Source: Phycisphaerales bacterium
GTDB lineage: Bacteria > Planctomycetota > Phycisphaerae > Phycisphaerales > SM1A02
DNA: 9,078 nucleotides
Direction: 5' to 3'
Assembly: GCA_007135295.1 (NCBI GenBank)
Contig: SLJD01000085.1
Coordinates: forward strand, 1-9,078
Shown: in pieces, positions 1 through 7,650 of the stretch
How positions within the stretch are numbered: the first letter of the stretch is position 1
Layout: every line of letters starts with the position of its first letter
Notes under the pieces: model-generated
Databases searched by the model: none
Told to the model about the DNA's origin: nothing
Seen by the model: the letters and a program-made list of their open reading frames with translations, nothing else
Made by a program: the position numbers and the translations under genes

Positions 1-1043
1 AAGTTGTCGCGGAAGTAGAAGTGGCCGGATAGCTCCCCCCCCATGATCGCATTATGCTCAGCGAGTTTCGCCTTCATGAACACATGCCCGACCCGGGACT
101 TCACAGGCGTCCCGCCCGCTTCCGAAATCACCTCGGGGACTGATTTGCTCGAACGCAGGTCATAGATCACCGGCGCCGGGCCGCTCTGCTTGAGCATGTG
201 CCGCGCCAGCCACCCCGTCAGTAGGTCGCAGCCAATGGGTTGGCCCTTCTCATCAATCACCATGCATCGATCGGCGTCGCCGTCAAAGCAGAATCCGACA
301 TCGGCCCCGGTCTCGACCACCTTTTCCCGAACTTCAGCGAGATTGGTCTCGACAAGCGGGTTCGGCTCGTGGGCGAACTCACCGCTGGAATGGTCAAAAT
401 TGATCTTCGTAATCTTCACCCCCTTCACATCGCCGAAAACCTTGGGAATCATCGCCCCGGCCATGCCGTTCGATGCGTCGATCACCACCTTCAGCTTCTT
501 TGTGCCGTCAAGAAGCGCCGGATCGAGAAAGTCGCGGACATGATCGCGGTACTCGTCCCAGAGATCCCGCGTTTCATACCGTCCGCCCGCAGGCTTGAGC
601 TTCTCGCGGTCCACGATTGCCGCATAGCGTCGAATCTCATCGAGCCCCGTGTCCATCCCGACCGGCTTGGCCTGTATCTTCGAGACCTTGAACCCGTTGT
701 AATTGGCCGGGTTGTGTGATGCCGTCACCTGCACCCCGCCACAGCATCCCAGCAGGTTGATCGCAAAATAAATAAACGGCGTATCGACCAGGCCAACATC
801 AATAACGTGGCCCCCCGCATCACGGATGCCTTGGATCAGTTCCGCCACAAGGGCTGGTGAGCTTTTCCGCATGTCCCGGCCGACCACGATATGCCGCATC
901 ATCGGATCGTCGTACCCCTGATCCGAAGCGTTCTCCGTCAGGTACTGGCCGACACCGTATCCGATCTGCCAGGTCAGCTTCTCGCTGAGCGGTTTTGGAT
1001 ATGTGGCGCGGATGTCGTAGGCCTTGAAGACTTTCCCAAGCAT
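1..1043 (-). CDS. Phosphomannomutase/phosphoglucomutase, C-terminus cut by window edge
   Basis: Alpha-D-phosphohexomutase (ManB/AlgC/CpsG group) that interconverts hexose 6- and 1-phosphates in the cytoplasm, supplying mannose-1-P or glucose-1-P for nucleotide sugars and envelope polysaccharide. My translation of the minus strand gives 347 complete codons. It opens MLGKVFKAYDIRATYP. The phosphoserine loop VTASHNPANYNG places the catalytic Ser at about residue 109. The metal-binding loop DGDADR lies at about 254-259 and the sugar-binding loop GGELSGH at about 335-341. Family members are usually about 450-465 residues, so roughly 110 residues, the C-terminal phosphate-binding domain, lie off the left edge. 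The ATG at 1041-1043 is supported by AGAGGG five bases upstream. It is the last gene of the minus-strand run, 99 bp after the helicase stop. The family is certain; the substrate (mannose or glucose) cannot be decided from sequence, so no symbol is given. Confidence 0.93.
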   Translation of the reverse strand, partial: MLGKVFKAYDIRATYPKPLSEKLTWQIGYGVGQYLTENASDQGYDDPMMRHIVVGRDMRKSSPALVAELIQGIRDAGGHVIDVGLVDTPFIYFAINLLGCCGGVQVTASHNPANYNGFKVSKIQAKPVGMDTGLDEIRRYAAIVDREKLKPAGGRYETRDLWDEYRDHVRDFLDPALLDGTKKLKVVIDASNGMAGAMIPKVFGDVKGVKITKINFDHSSGEFAHEPNPLVETNLAEVREKVVETGADVGFCFDGDADRCMVIDEKGQPIGCDLLTGWLARHMLKQSGPAPVIYDLRSSKSVPEVISEAGGTPVKSRVGHVFMKAKLAEHNAIMGGELSGHFYFRDN

Positions 1044-1142
1044 TGAAACCCTCTGATACGTGTGAAAGAACGGCTGGCGGATGCATCATATCGCGCCATC
1101 CACCATGTCGCGGCAGAAGGTCGTCTCTGACCGAATTCGGCC
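1044..1142 (-). other. Spacer between helicase and phosphohexomutase genes
   Basis: This 99-bp gap holds no gene. It carries a perfect 10-bp palindrome CCGAATTCGG (1131-1140) just after the helicase stop and a TATGAT hexamer resembling a -10 box (minus strand, about 1085-1090), but no matching -35 box at 16-18 bp. No hairpin followed by a T run is visible, so read-through from the helicase gene into the mutase gene is the simplest reading, with a private promoter possible. Confidence 0.4.
1049..1054 (-). promoter_or_regulatory. Ribosome binding site of the phosphohexomutase gene
   Basis: On the minus strand AGAGGG precedes the ATG at 1043 with a 5-base gap. It is one of the few clear Shine-Dalgarno sequences in the window and fixes this start. 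Confidence 0.6.
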
Positions 1143-3173
1143 TCAGCCATCACGCGCGGGAAAACTCGCGCGTCCTCCATCGTCACGCACTTGCACGCCT
1201 TCGGGCAGCGCTGCGAGAAAACGCCGGCCGTACCCTTTCGTTGCCACGCGCGGATCGAGAATGACGACCCGCCCTTCATCGTCGTGCGAACGAATCAGCC
1301 GGCCGATCCCCTGTTTGAATCGAATGACCGCCTTGGGCACCTGGTCATCCAGGAACGGATCGCCGCCCTGCTCGGCAATGCGCTCGTGGCGGGCCTGCAC
1401 GAGCGGCCGGTCCGGCACGTCGAACGGCAGTCGGGTAATGATGACATTGCGCAGCCCCCGGCCGCGAACATCCACCCCCTGCCAGAAGCTCGCCGTACCG
1501 AACAGCACCGAGCGATCGTTGTCCCGGAATCGGTTGAGCAGCACCCCCGGCGGCCCGTCACGTCCCTGCACGAGCACCGGCAGATCGCGTTGCTGCAACT
1601 CTTCACGAAGCCGCCCGGCCACATTGTTGAGCATCGCGAAACTCGTAAACAGAACGAACGCCCCGCCATCCGTCGCGTCGATGTGATGCCGCAGCCGCGG
1701 CAGCAGTTCCTCGATGTAACTCGGCGCCCCCGGCGCCGGCATGGTGCGGTCGACGTGCACGGCCATCTGCCGGCGGTAATCGAAAGGGCTGCCAAGGGCG
1801 AGCGTCCGGGCGTCGTCGCAGCCGAGCCGGGTCATGACGTGCGAAAAGTCGTCCGGCCCGGTCGCCAGCGTCGCCGACGTAAGAACCGTTGAGCACTCCT
1901 GCTCGAACAACCGTTCCTGCAGCAACGGCCCCACCTCGACAGGCATGCATTTGATGGCGATGCGCGACGCCCACCGCCGGCCGCGCTGCGGACCATCGTC
2001 TTCCTCACCTCCCTCAACCCAGTACACGCAACCGTCGATGTCCTGGTTGAGGAGCATCTCGGCCTCCCGGGCGATGTCAGCGGCGCGCTGCGCGTAACTG
2101 TTCAGCTCGAACTCATCCTGGTCGGTGGCGGCCCGGTCGCGCAGAAACCTCAGCCGCCCCGACAGATCCTTCATCACCGGCGTGAGGACGTTCTCGACGG
2201 CGTTTGGTTCGTTCATCCGGCCGTTGGCCGGCCCCCGCGTCTTCTGCCAGTGGCGGATCTGTTCGAACTGCGCCATCACCGTGTCATGAACCGACAGGAC
2301 CAGGCCGATGACCCGATCCACCGCCTCGGTGGAGCCATCCTTCAACGTCAACGATGCCAGAAAACCGCGATGCGTGTTGAAGTGATAGAGCAGCCGCAGC
2401 AAGTGCTCGATGCGCGTCTGCGTCAGCGACAGACCGAAATGCTCGGCCGCCACGTCCTCGACCGCATGGGCCTCGTCAAGAATGACATGCTGGTACGGCG
2501 GCAGGAACCCCACCCCCTGCATACGAAGGGCGAGGTCGGCAAAGAACAGGGCGTGATTGCAGATCAGCAGATCACCGTTCTCCATCCGCCGGCGGGCCGA
2601 CTGGTAGAAGCACTGTTCATGGTGCGGGCACTTGCGGCCCATGCAGTTGTGCGAATCGGAACGGGCGTAGTCCCATACAGACGGCCGCTCAAGCTGCGGC
2701 AGGGTCGACAGCGTGCCGTCCTGTGTTCCATACGCCCAGTCCTCGATCGTGTGCAACGACCGCCGGGCGGGCTCGTCGGGAAAGAGCTTGTCCTGTCGCT
2801 GACTGGCCAGCTTCAGCCGCCGCAGTGACACATAGTTGCCGCGGCCCTTGACGAGGACGGATGAGAACTCGTCGGGAATCACCGCGTTGAGCAGCGGAAT
2901 GTCCCGCTCGATCAGTTGCTCCTGCAGGTTTATCGTGTTTGTGGCCACGACCACCCGCTCATCGTGGTCAACAATCCGCCGGATCGCCGGCAACAGGTAC
3001 GCAAACGACTTGCCCACGCCGGTACCCGCTTCAACGAACAACCGGCCACGTTCGGCCAGCGCAGCGTCGACCGCTTCGATCATCCGCTGCTGCTGCGGGC
3101 GGACCTCGAAACCGTCCAGCCGGCGCGCAATGGGGCCGTCACGATCAAGAATGCGGGCCGGTTCGACTGCCAT
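1143..3173 (-). CDS. dinG: DinG/XPD-family ATP-dependent DNA helicase
   Basis: A 676-residue superfamily 2 helicase of the DinG/XPD type, which unwinds DNA 5'-to-3' and in characterised members uses an iron-sulfur domain. Visible motifs: Walker A EAGTGVGKS (48-56), motif Ia ATNTINLQEQ (77-86), DEAH box LDEAH (232-236), the NHALFF segment (206-211), SATLA (433-437), the motif V region FGTASFWQGVD (558-568) and motif VI QGIGRLIRS (621-629) with its arginines. Three cysteines at 177, 182 and 188 keep the C-X4-C-X5-C spacing of the DinG Fe-S domain, but the expected first cysteine, in KGRGNYVSLRRL, is Ser116. No N-terminal exonuclease domain is present. The ATG at 3171-3173 has only a weak Shine-Dalgarno sequence, but the protein begins at the right distance before the conserved RPQQQRMIEAV segment. 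It follows rsmG by 44 bp and is probably co-transcribed. Likely role: resolving R-loops or replication-blocking structures (inferred from the family). Confidence 0.93.
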   Translation of the reverse strand: MAVEPARILDRDGPIARRLDGFEVRPQQQRMIEAVDAALAERGRLFVEAGTGVGKSFAYLLPAIRRIVDHDERVVVATNTINLQEQLIERDIPLLNAVIPDEFSSVLVKGRGNYVSLRRLKLASQRQDKLFPDEPARRSLHTIEDWAYGTQDGTLSTLPQLERPSVWDYARSDSHNCMGRKCPHHEQCFYQSARRRMENGDLLICNHALFFADLALRMQGVGFLPPYQHVILDEAHAVEDVAAEHFGLSLTQTRIEHLLRLLYHFNTHRGFLASLTLKDGSTEAVDRVIGLVLSVHDTVMAQFEQIRHWQKTRGPANGRMNEPNAVENVLTPVMKDLSGRLRFLRDRAATDQDEFELNSYAQRAADIAREAEMLLNQDIDGCVYWVEGGEEDDGPQRGRRWASRIAIKCMPVEVGPLLQERLFEQECSTVLTSATLATGPDDFSHVMTRLGCDDARTLALGSPFDYRRQMAVHVDRTMPAPGAPSYIEELLPRLRHHIDATDGGAFVLFTSFAMLNNVAGRLREELQQRDLPVLVQGRDGPPGVLLNRFRDNDRSVLFGTASFWQGVDVRGRGLRNVIITRLPFDVPDRPLVQARHERIAEQGGDPFLDDQVPKAVIRFKQGIGRLIRSHDDEGRVVILDPRVATKGYGRRFLAALPEGVQVRDDGGRASFPARDG

Positions 3174-3217
3174 GGTGACATTTTATCCGGAATACCGCCC
3201 CGGCCGTTCGCGATGCA

Positions 3218-3991
3218 TTACTCGACTGAATCGTGCTCATCTTCAGGCAACGGCTCCGAGAGCGCCTGCTTGACGGCTTTCCCGCCGAGCGGCGCCCGGT
3301 TCGGCTCGCCCGGCCGGCGGGGGTATATCTTCGGCGAGCGGCGCAGCTTCTCCACGACCACGATGGTCCCCGTCTCCGTGCGGTGCGTCTCCGCGATGTG
3401 GCAATGAAGCAGATGGGCCGCCTGCCTCGACTGCTCGATCTCCTCGCCCGCCCGCTCGCCCTTGACGGCGAAGAGGAAGCCGCCGACGCGAAGGAACCCC
3501 ATCGTCAACTCAAGAAGCACCGGAAGCTTGCCGACCGCCCGCGCCACCGCCGCGTCGAATGCCTCGCGGTACTCACGACGGTGGGCGAGCGTCTCGGCCC
3601 GCTCCTGAACCACCGTCACGTTCGACAGCCCGAGCGCCTCCGCCGTCTGTTCGAGAAATCTGACCTTCTTGCCCGTCGATTCAACCAGCGTCACCTGCGC
3701 CTCGGGCATGGCGATCGCCAGCGGTATGCCCGGCAACCCTCCGCCGGAGCCGACATCCACCACACGCTTCGCCTGAACACTCGCCAGCAGCGGCAACAGG
3801 GTCAGGCTGTCCGCGATGTGCCGCACCCACATCGACTCGCGGTCAGTGATCGCCGTCAGGTTGAACCGCCGGTTCGCCTCCTCAAGCCGGTCAAGATACG
3901 AGCCAAGCCGGTCGAGATCGCCCGGGTCGAACGCGATCTGCTGCGCCTCGACAAGACGCAGAAACTCAGCGGGCGGTTGCGAATCGGTCAT
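3218..3991 (-). CDS. rsmG: 16S rRNA (guanine-N7)-methyltransferase RsmG (GidB)
   Basis: SAM-dependent methyltransferase that forms m7G at position 527 (E. coli numbering) in the 530 loop of 16S rRNA; loss in other bacteria gives low-level streptomycin resistance. The protein is 257 residues from the chosen start. An N-terminal helical region (FNLTAITDRESMWVRHIADS, about 43-62) leads into the SAM-binding loop VVDVGSGGGLPGIPLAI (77-93), then VES (102-104), QERAE (129-133), ARAVGKLPVLLE (150-161), GGFLFAVKG (170-178) and the family's terminal YPRRPGEPNRAPL (223-235). A 22-residue acidic tail follows. The frame is open 15 codons further upstream (to a TTG at 4036), but the ATG at 3989-3991 fits the family N-terminus and has GGAGGA 11 bases upstream. 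It overlaps the end of rodA by 26 bp, so translation is probably coupled. In many bacteria rsmG sits with mnmG or parAB near oriC; here it sits with cell-wall genes. Confidence 0.95.
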   Translation of the reverse strand: MTDSQPPAEFLRLVEAQQIAFDPGDLDRLGSYLDRLEEANRRFNLTAITDRESMWVRHIADSLTLLPLLASVQAKRVVDVGSGGGLPGIPLAIAMPEAQVTLVESTGKKVRFLEQTAEALGLSNVTVVQERAETLAHRREYREAFDAAVARAVGKLPVLLELTMGFLRVGGFLFAVKGERAGEEIEQSRQAAHLLHCHIAETHRTETGTIVVVEKLRRSPKIYPRRPGEPNRAPLGGKAVKQALSEPLPEDEHDSVE

Positions 3992-5234
3992 AAAGGCGCG
4001 GGTCCTCCGGCTCGTCAGCCGGCTCATCGAATTCAAAGGAGTGGCGTGAGAGATTCTGCGGTCGGCGCAGGCCGATGTTCAGAATGAGGCCGACCTTCAT
4101 CCACACCGCCACCATGCTCGATCCGCCGTAGCTGACAAACGGCAGCGTCAGACCGGTGATCGGCAGCAGGCCGATCGTCATCCCGGTGTTAATCACCATC
4201 TGCACGAACACGATCGTCACGAGCCCCACGCACACGAGCCGGCCGAACGGGTCTCGGCATTCGCCGGCGACGAGCAGCCCGCCGATCGCGAACGCGACAA
4301 ACAACCCCCAGATGCCGATCGCGCCGAGCACCCCCCACCGGCAGCAGATCACCGCGAAGATCATGTCATTGTGGTTCTCCGGCAGCCGGTTGTACCGCAC
4401 GAGGTCCGCCGCCAGGTCCTTGCCCACCCCCGTCAACCCGCCCGCCCCGACCAGCGTCATCGCCCGCGCTCCCTGGTAGCCGATGTCCGACTCGTACTGC
4501 GGGTCGCCCTGAATCTGCGCCCACTGCGCCCGGATGCGGTCCTTCTGGTGCGGTTCGAGCAGCGGGTACGTCAGCGGCGCCAGCGACAACCCCAGCGTGA
4601 TGATCAGTACCAGGTGCCAGATCTTCCCTCCCGCGGCGATCAGCATGGCGAACAGCGTCGGCAGAAACAGCATCGCCGTGCCGAGGTCCGGCTCAATCAG
4701 AATCAGCACGAGCGGAATGAACGTCAGCAGCAGCGGCAGCAGCAGCCCGCGCAGCGTGCGGTAATTGCTGCGGAACCGCAGGTACGTCGCCAGCGAGACG
4801 ACGTAGGCGATCTTCGCCAACTCCGAGGGCTGAAAGTCCATGAAATACAGGTTGATCCACCGCCGGGCGCCGTTGCGCGGTCTGACGATCCATTCCGGTA
4901 CCGCCGGGATGAGCAGGAAGATCAGCAGCCCGATCACGATCAGCAGAAAGACGTAACTCAGCCGCTGGGCAATTCTGAAATGCGGCGCAACCACCAGCGA
5001 GCCGGCCAGTAGCCCCACCGCCAGGTGCATCGCGTGCCGAACCGCGTAATCCGGGCGCGTCGTGCTCTCGATCGCGAAGTAACCGATCAGACTCAGCGCC
5101 AGCGCCGCCCCCACGCAGATCCACCCGTAATTCCACAGGGCGATCCGCGGCTGGTGCAGCGGGCGTGCCTTCTCACGCAGGCCCGACGGCGTGAAGGCCT
5201 CCTCGCGAACCGGCGGCTGGGCCACGCCGCTCAC
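3966..5234 (-). CDS. rodA: Peptidoglycan glycosyltransferase RodA (SEDS family)
   Basis: Integral membrane SEDS glycosyltransferase that polymerises lipid II into glycan strands during side-wall growth, working with PBP2. 422 residues. A cytoplasmic N-terminus of about 32 residues is followed by about ten hydrophobic segments (first ones near 35-56, 67-85, 92-112). Family landmarks: NGARRWINL (121-129), QPSELAK (135-141), IEPDLGTAMLFLP (180-192), LPENHND (284-290) with the presumed catalytic Asp290 (equivalent to Asp262 of E. coli RodA), and LPFVSYGGSS (364-373). The acidic pair expected after the catalytic loop (AEELG in E. coli RodA) reads CCRWG here (297-301). The frame stays open back to 5396, but that part overlaps mrdA. 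The GTG at 5232-5234 is chosen because it forms a GTGA overlap with the mrdA stop and has GGGAGG 6 bases upstream. Pairing with mrdA favours RodA over FtsW. The tail (about 398-422) is acidic and hydrophilic. Confidence 0.92.
   Translation of the reverse strand: MSGVAQPPVREEAFTPSGLREKARPLHQPRIALWNYGWICVGAALALSLIGYFAIESTTRPDYAVRHAMHLAVGLLAGSLVVAPHFRIAQRLSYVFLLIVIGLLIFLLIPAVPEWIVRPRNGARRWINLYFMDFQPSELAKIAYVVSLATYLRFRSNYRTLRGLLLPLLLTFIPLVLILIEPDLGTAMLFLPTLFAMLIAAGGKIWHLVLIITLGLSLAPLTYPLLEPHQKDRIRAQWAQIQGDPQYESDIGYQGARAMTLVGAGGLTGVGKDLAADLVRYNRLPENHNDMIFAVICCRWGVLGAIGIWGLFVAFAIGGLLVAGECRDPFGRLVCVGLVTIVFVQMVINTGMTIGLLPITGLTLPFVSYGGSSMVAVWMKVGLILNIGLRRPQNLSRHSFEFDEPADEPEDPRLYDRFATAR
4003..4008 (-). 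promoter_or_regulatory. Ribosome binding site of rsmG, inside rodA
   Basis: GGAGGA on the minus strand lies 11 bases before the ATG at 3991 and within the last codons of rodA. The gap is somewhat long, but none of the in-frame upstream starts (4027, 4036) has a comparable site, so it decides the start. Confidence 0.5.
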
Positions 5235-7549
5235 GAGCCGCCTCCCGGAAGATACCCTTCGTCCTGCATGACCCGGATGATCTGGTTGGCGATCGGCCCG
5301 GCGGTCCGCCCGCCCGACCCGCCGTACTCGACGAGCACGGCGATGGCGTACTGCGGCCGGCCGTACGACTCCGAACCGACCAACCCCACGAACCACGCAT
5401 GCGAGCCGTCCGTGACGACCACCGGCTCGCCATCGGGGTCATCCGGGTCCGGCATGCGAAGCGGCGGCGCCTGAGCCGTGCCCGTCTTCGCCCAGACCGT
5501 CACGCCCTCGGCATTGATAATCGGCTCCGACGTGCCGTCGGGATACCGGATCGCATACCCCGTGCCGTACGACTCCATGACTGACTGCCGAAGGCCTTCC
5601 ATAATGCGATCGACCGTGAGGACGCCGAGGTCGAGCGAGCCGTGCTCGCGCCGCTCGGTCGTCTCGCGCGGATCGGTGATAAGCAGCGAGGCGTCCTGAA
5701 CCCGTCCCCGGCGGGCGAGCGTCGCGTACGCGTTGGCCGCCTGAAGCGGCGTCCACGCCACCGGCCCCTGCCCGATGCCGAGAATCACCGACGAGAACCG
5801 CTCCTGCCCGAGCCGCCGCTGCTGCTCAATCACCCGCTCACCCGGCACGCTGCCGCGACTTTCTCCTGCAAGCACCGCCCGGCCGTCGGCGCCCGTGACG
5901 GAGTACCCGAGCCCCGCATCGAGGTACCGCCCGATGCCGAACAACTCGAGCCACCGGCTCATCGCTTCCATGCCCAGCCGGTCGCCGAGCGTGTAGAAGA
6001 AGATGTTGCATGATCGAGCCATCGCTTCCTCGAGCATAAGGTCCCCGTGCGAGTGAAATGCCGGCGGCCGGTAGATCCAGCACCGCGCCGCATCGCGCAG
6101 GCCCTCAAAGTAATGCCCGCCGCAGTGGATCGGCTCCGAATAGTCCGCCACCGCTTCCTCGGCGGCGGCGATCGCCACCAGCGGCTTGAGGATCGACCCC
6201 GGTGGGTAGACCGCTTCCGAAGCCCGGTTGACCCACGGCTGATCAAGCTCGCGCCGGCGTGATGACATCTGCCGGCCCATCGCCATCGTCGGCCACGAGA
6301 CCATCGACAGCACGTGCCCCGACTCGACATCGAGCACCACCGCCGCGCTGTTCAGCGGGGTGCCGACCGGCAGGCGCGACTCGCGCGGCTCGCCGTCGTT
6401 GTCCCACCCCGCCTGCCACTGCTGCACGCGGGTCAGGCCGTACTCCGGCGAGAGCATCGCCTGAACCTTCGCCTGCAGCCGGATGTCAAGCGTCGTGTAG
6501 AGATCGCTGCCCGGCACCGGCTCGGTCCGCTCGGCCGCCCCCGTGTCCCGCCGCTCGCGGACCATCCCCCGGAGCCCGCGCAGGTGGTCCTCAAACGCCG
6601 CTTCCAGCCCCCGCGTGCCGACCACGTCGCCCGGCCGGTACCAGCCCAGGTCAATCTCCCCGCTCTCCGGATCGCGAAACGGCCGCCGCCGCACATCCTC
6701 CTCCCAGATCTCCGTCCGCACCGCCCCGAGCATGTGGTCCGCCACGCCGTCAACGCGCGTAACGAACGGCTCGTCATCCCGAACCGGCTCGGGCAGCGTG
6801 TCCCGGTCGAGCCGCACGTCCACGCTCGACCACGGGTACTCGCGAAACGGGGCGTACTTGACCTCGACGATCCCGTCGAGGTCCTCGGCGAGCCGGCGGA
6901 ACACGTAGGCGACATCCGGCGAAACCTCGGGCAGGATCACGTGCGTCTGCCGCTGTTCGCGGATCGGCTCCTGCCGCAGCGAGACCTCGCCGTCCTCCCC
7001 GCGGCTTTCGGTCAGTTCCTGCAGAAAGTGCCGCCGCCAGACCGCCTCGGCGGTCGACTGCACATCACGCTTGATCGCCGCCCGCCGCCGGGCGAGTTCG
7101 CCCTCGTCGATCCTCCCGTATTCGAGCACCGCATCCCACAGCCGCCGCGTCTGCGCCTCAAAGTGCGGCAGGTGCTCGCCGATCGCCGCCTCGCGCTGCT
7201 CGGGGCTCATCTCCGACCACCGGGTCCGGCCGTGCTCACGCCGAGCCTCGCTCGACGCCTGCCGCAGTTCCCATGCCTCGGTGATCACGTCGTACCGCAC
7301 CGCCACGGCGTCGGCCGCCCGGTCCCGGGCGAGGATGTTGCCGTCGCGATCGAGGATCCGGCCGCGGTAGGTGTTGATGAACCGGTGCTCGCGCAGGCGC
7401 GACTCGGCCGCCTCCCGCCGGTCGGCCCCCTCGACGACCGAGAGGCGCACAAGCTGCGTTCCGAGCACCGCCACACCGGCGAGCGTGCCCGTGGCCAGCA
7501 GCAGCAGCCGCCGGTGAAACATGCTGGGGATGAGTTTTCGACGATCCAT
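5231..7549 (-). CDS. mrdA: Penicillin-binding protein 2 (elongasome transpeptidase)
   Basis: Monofunctional class B PBP: a D,D-transpeptidase, anchored in the inner membrane, that cross-links peptidoglycan made by RodA. 772 residues from the chosen ATG. A short basic N-terminus precedes one membrane anchor (about 15-34). The PBP dimerisation domain starts with RGRILDRDGNILA (62-74) and includes GLEAAFEDHLRG (314-325) and TTLDIRLQ (352-359). The transpeptidase domain has all three active-site motifs: SILK with nucleophile Ser452 and Lys455 after YPPG, SCN (513-515), and KTGTAQ (688-693). It is longer than E. coli PBP2 (633 residues), mainly from a charged Arg/Glu-rich segment at about 90-205. 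The frame is open 48 codons further upstream, into the spacer repeats; the ATG at 7547-7549 puts the membrane anchor in its usual place but has only a weak GGAA-like site. An ATG at 7582 is the alternative. The MreC/MreD genes often found next to this gene are not here. Confidence 0.94.
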   Translation of the reverse strand: MDRRKLIPSMFHRRLLLLATGTLAGVAVLGTQLVRLSVVEGADRREAAESRLREHRFINTYRGRILDRDGNILARDRAADAVAVRYDVITEAWELRQASSEARREHGRTRWSEMSPEQREAAIGEHLPHFEAQTRRLWDAVLEYGRIDEGELARRRAAIKRDVQSTAEAVWRRHFLQELTESRGEDGEVSLRQEPIREQRQTHVILPEVSPDVAYVFRRLAEDLDGIVEVKYAPFREYPWSSVDVRLDRDTLPEPVRDDEPFVTRVDGVADHMLGAVRTEIWEEDVRRRPFRDPESGEIDLGWYRPGDVVGTRGLEAAFEDHLRGLRGMVRERRDTGAAERTEPVPGSDLYTTLDIRLQAKVQAMLSPEYGLTRVQQWQAGWDNDGEPRESRLPVGTPLNSAAVVLDVESGHVLSMVSWPTMAMGRQMSSRRRELDQPWVNRASEAVYPPGSILKPLVAIAAAEEAVADYSEPIHCGGHYFEGLRDAARCWIYRPPAFHSHGDLMLEEAMARSCNIFFYTLGDRLGMEAMSRWLELFGIGRYLDAGLGYSVTGADGRAVLAGESRGSVPGERVIEQQRRLGQERFSSVILGIGQGPVAWTPLQAANAYATLARRGRVQDASLLITDPRETTERREHGSLDLGVLTVDRIMEGLRQSVMESYGTGYAIRYPDGTSEPIINAEGVTVWAKTGTAQAPPLRMPDPDDPDGEPVVVTDGSHAWFVGLVGSESYGRPQYAIAVLVEYGGSGGRTAGPIANQIIRVMQDEGYLPGGGS
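5241..5246 (-). promoter_or_regulatory. Strong ribosome binding site of rodA at the GTGA junction
   Basis: GGGAGG lies 6 bases before the GTG start of rodA, inside the last codons of mrdA. With the 4-base GTGA overlap it indicates translational coupling of PBP2 and RodA and rules out the longer upstream reading of rodA. Confidence 0.8.
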
Positions 7550-7650
7550 GTCTGCGAGTTTCCGAGGCAGCTGCCCGCGCATCCTATCGGCACAATGCCA
7601 ATCCCGTCTCCCGCCCCGGCTCGGCGCCGCGCCGACGCGTCCGGTATGCC

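Noticed and set aside
820..1089. Small 89-codon minus-strand frame overlapping the mutase start
   Set aside because: Out of frame with the conserved mutase and without a domain; a shadow of the real gene.
1081..1115. Promoter with TATGAT -10 box before the mutase gene
   Set aside because: No -35-like hexamer at 16-18 bp spacing, and one hexamer match is expected by chance.
3233..4087. A 284-codon plus-strand frame opposite rsmG
   Set aside because: Arg/Leu-rich antisense shadow of rsmG with no domain or ribosome binding site.
5232..5396. An extra 54 N-terminal residues for RodA
   Set aside because: They overlap mrdA in another frame, are Arg/Val-rich without membrane character, and the GTG at 5234 has a strong ribosome binding site and the GTGA overlap.
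7583..7602. Sigma-54-like promoter (TTGGCATTGTGCC) before mrdA
   Set aside because: The GC and GG elements do not have the needed TGGCAC-N5-TTGC form; it is better described as a small inverted repeat.
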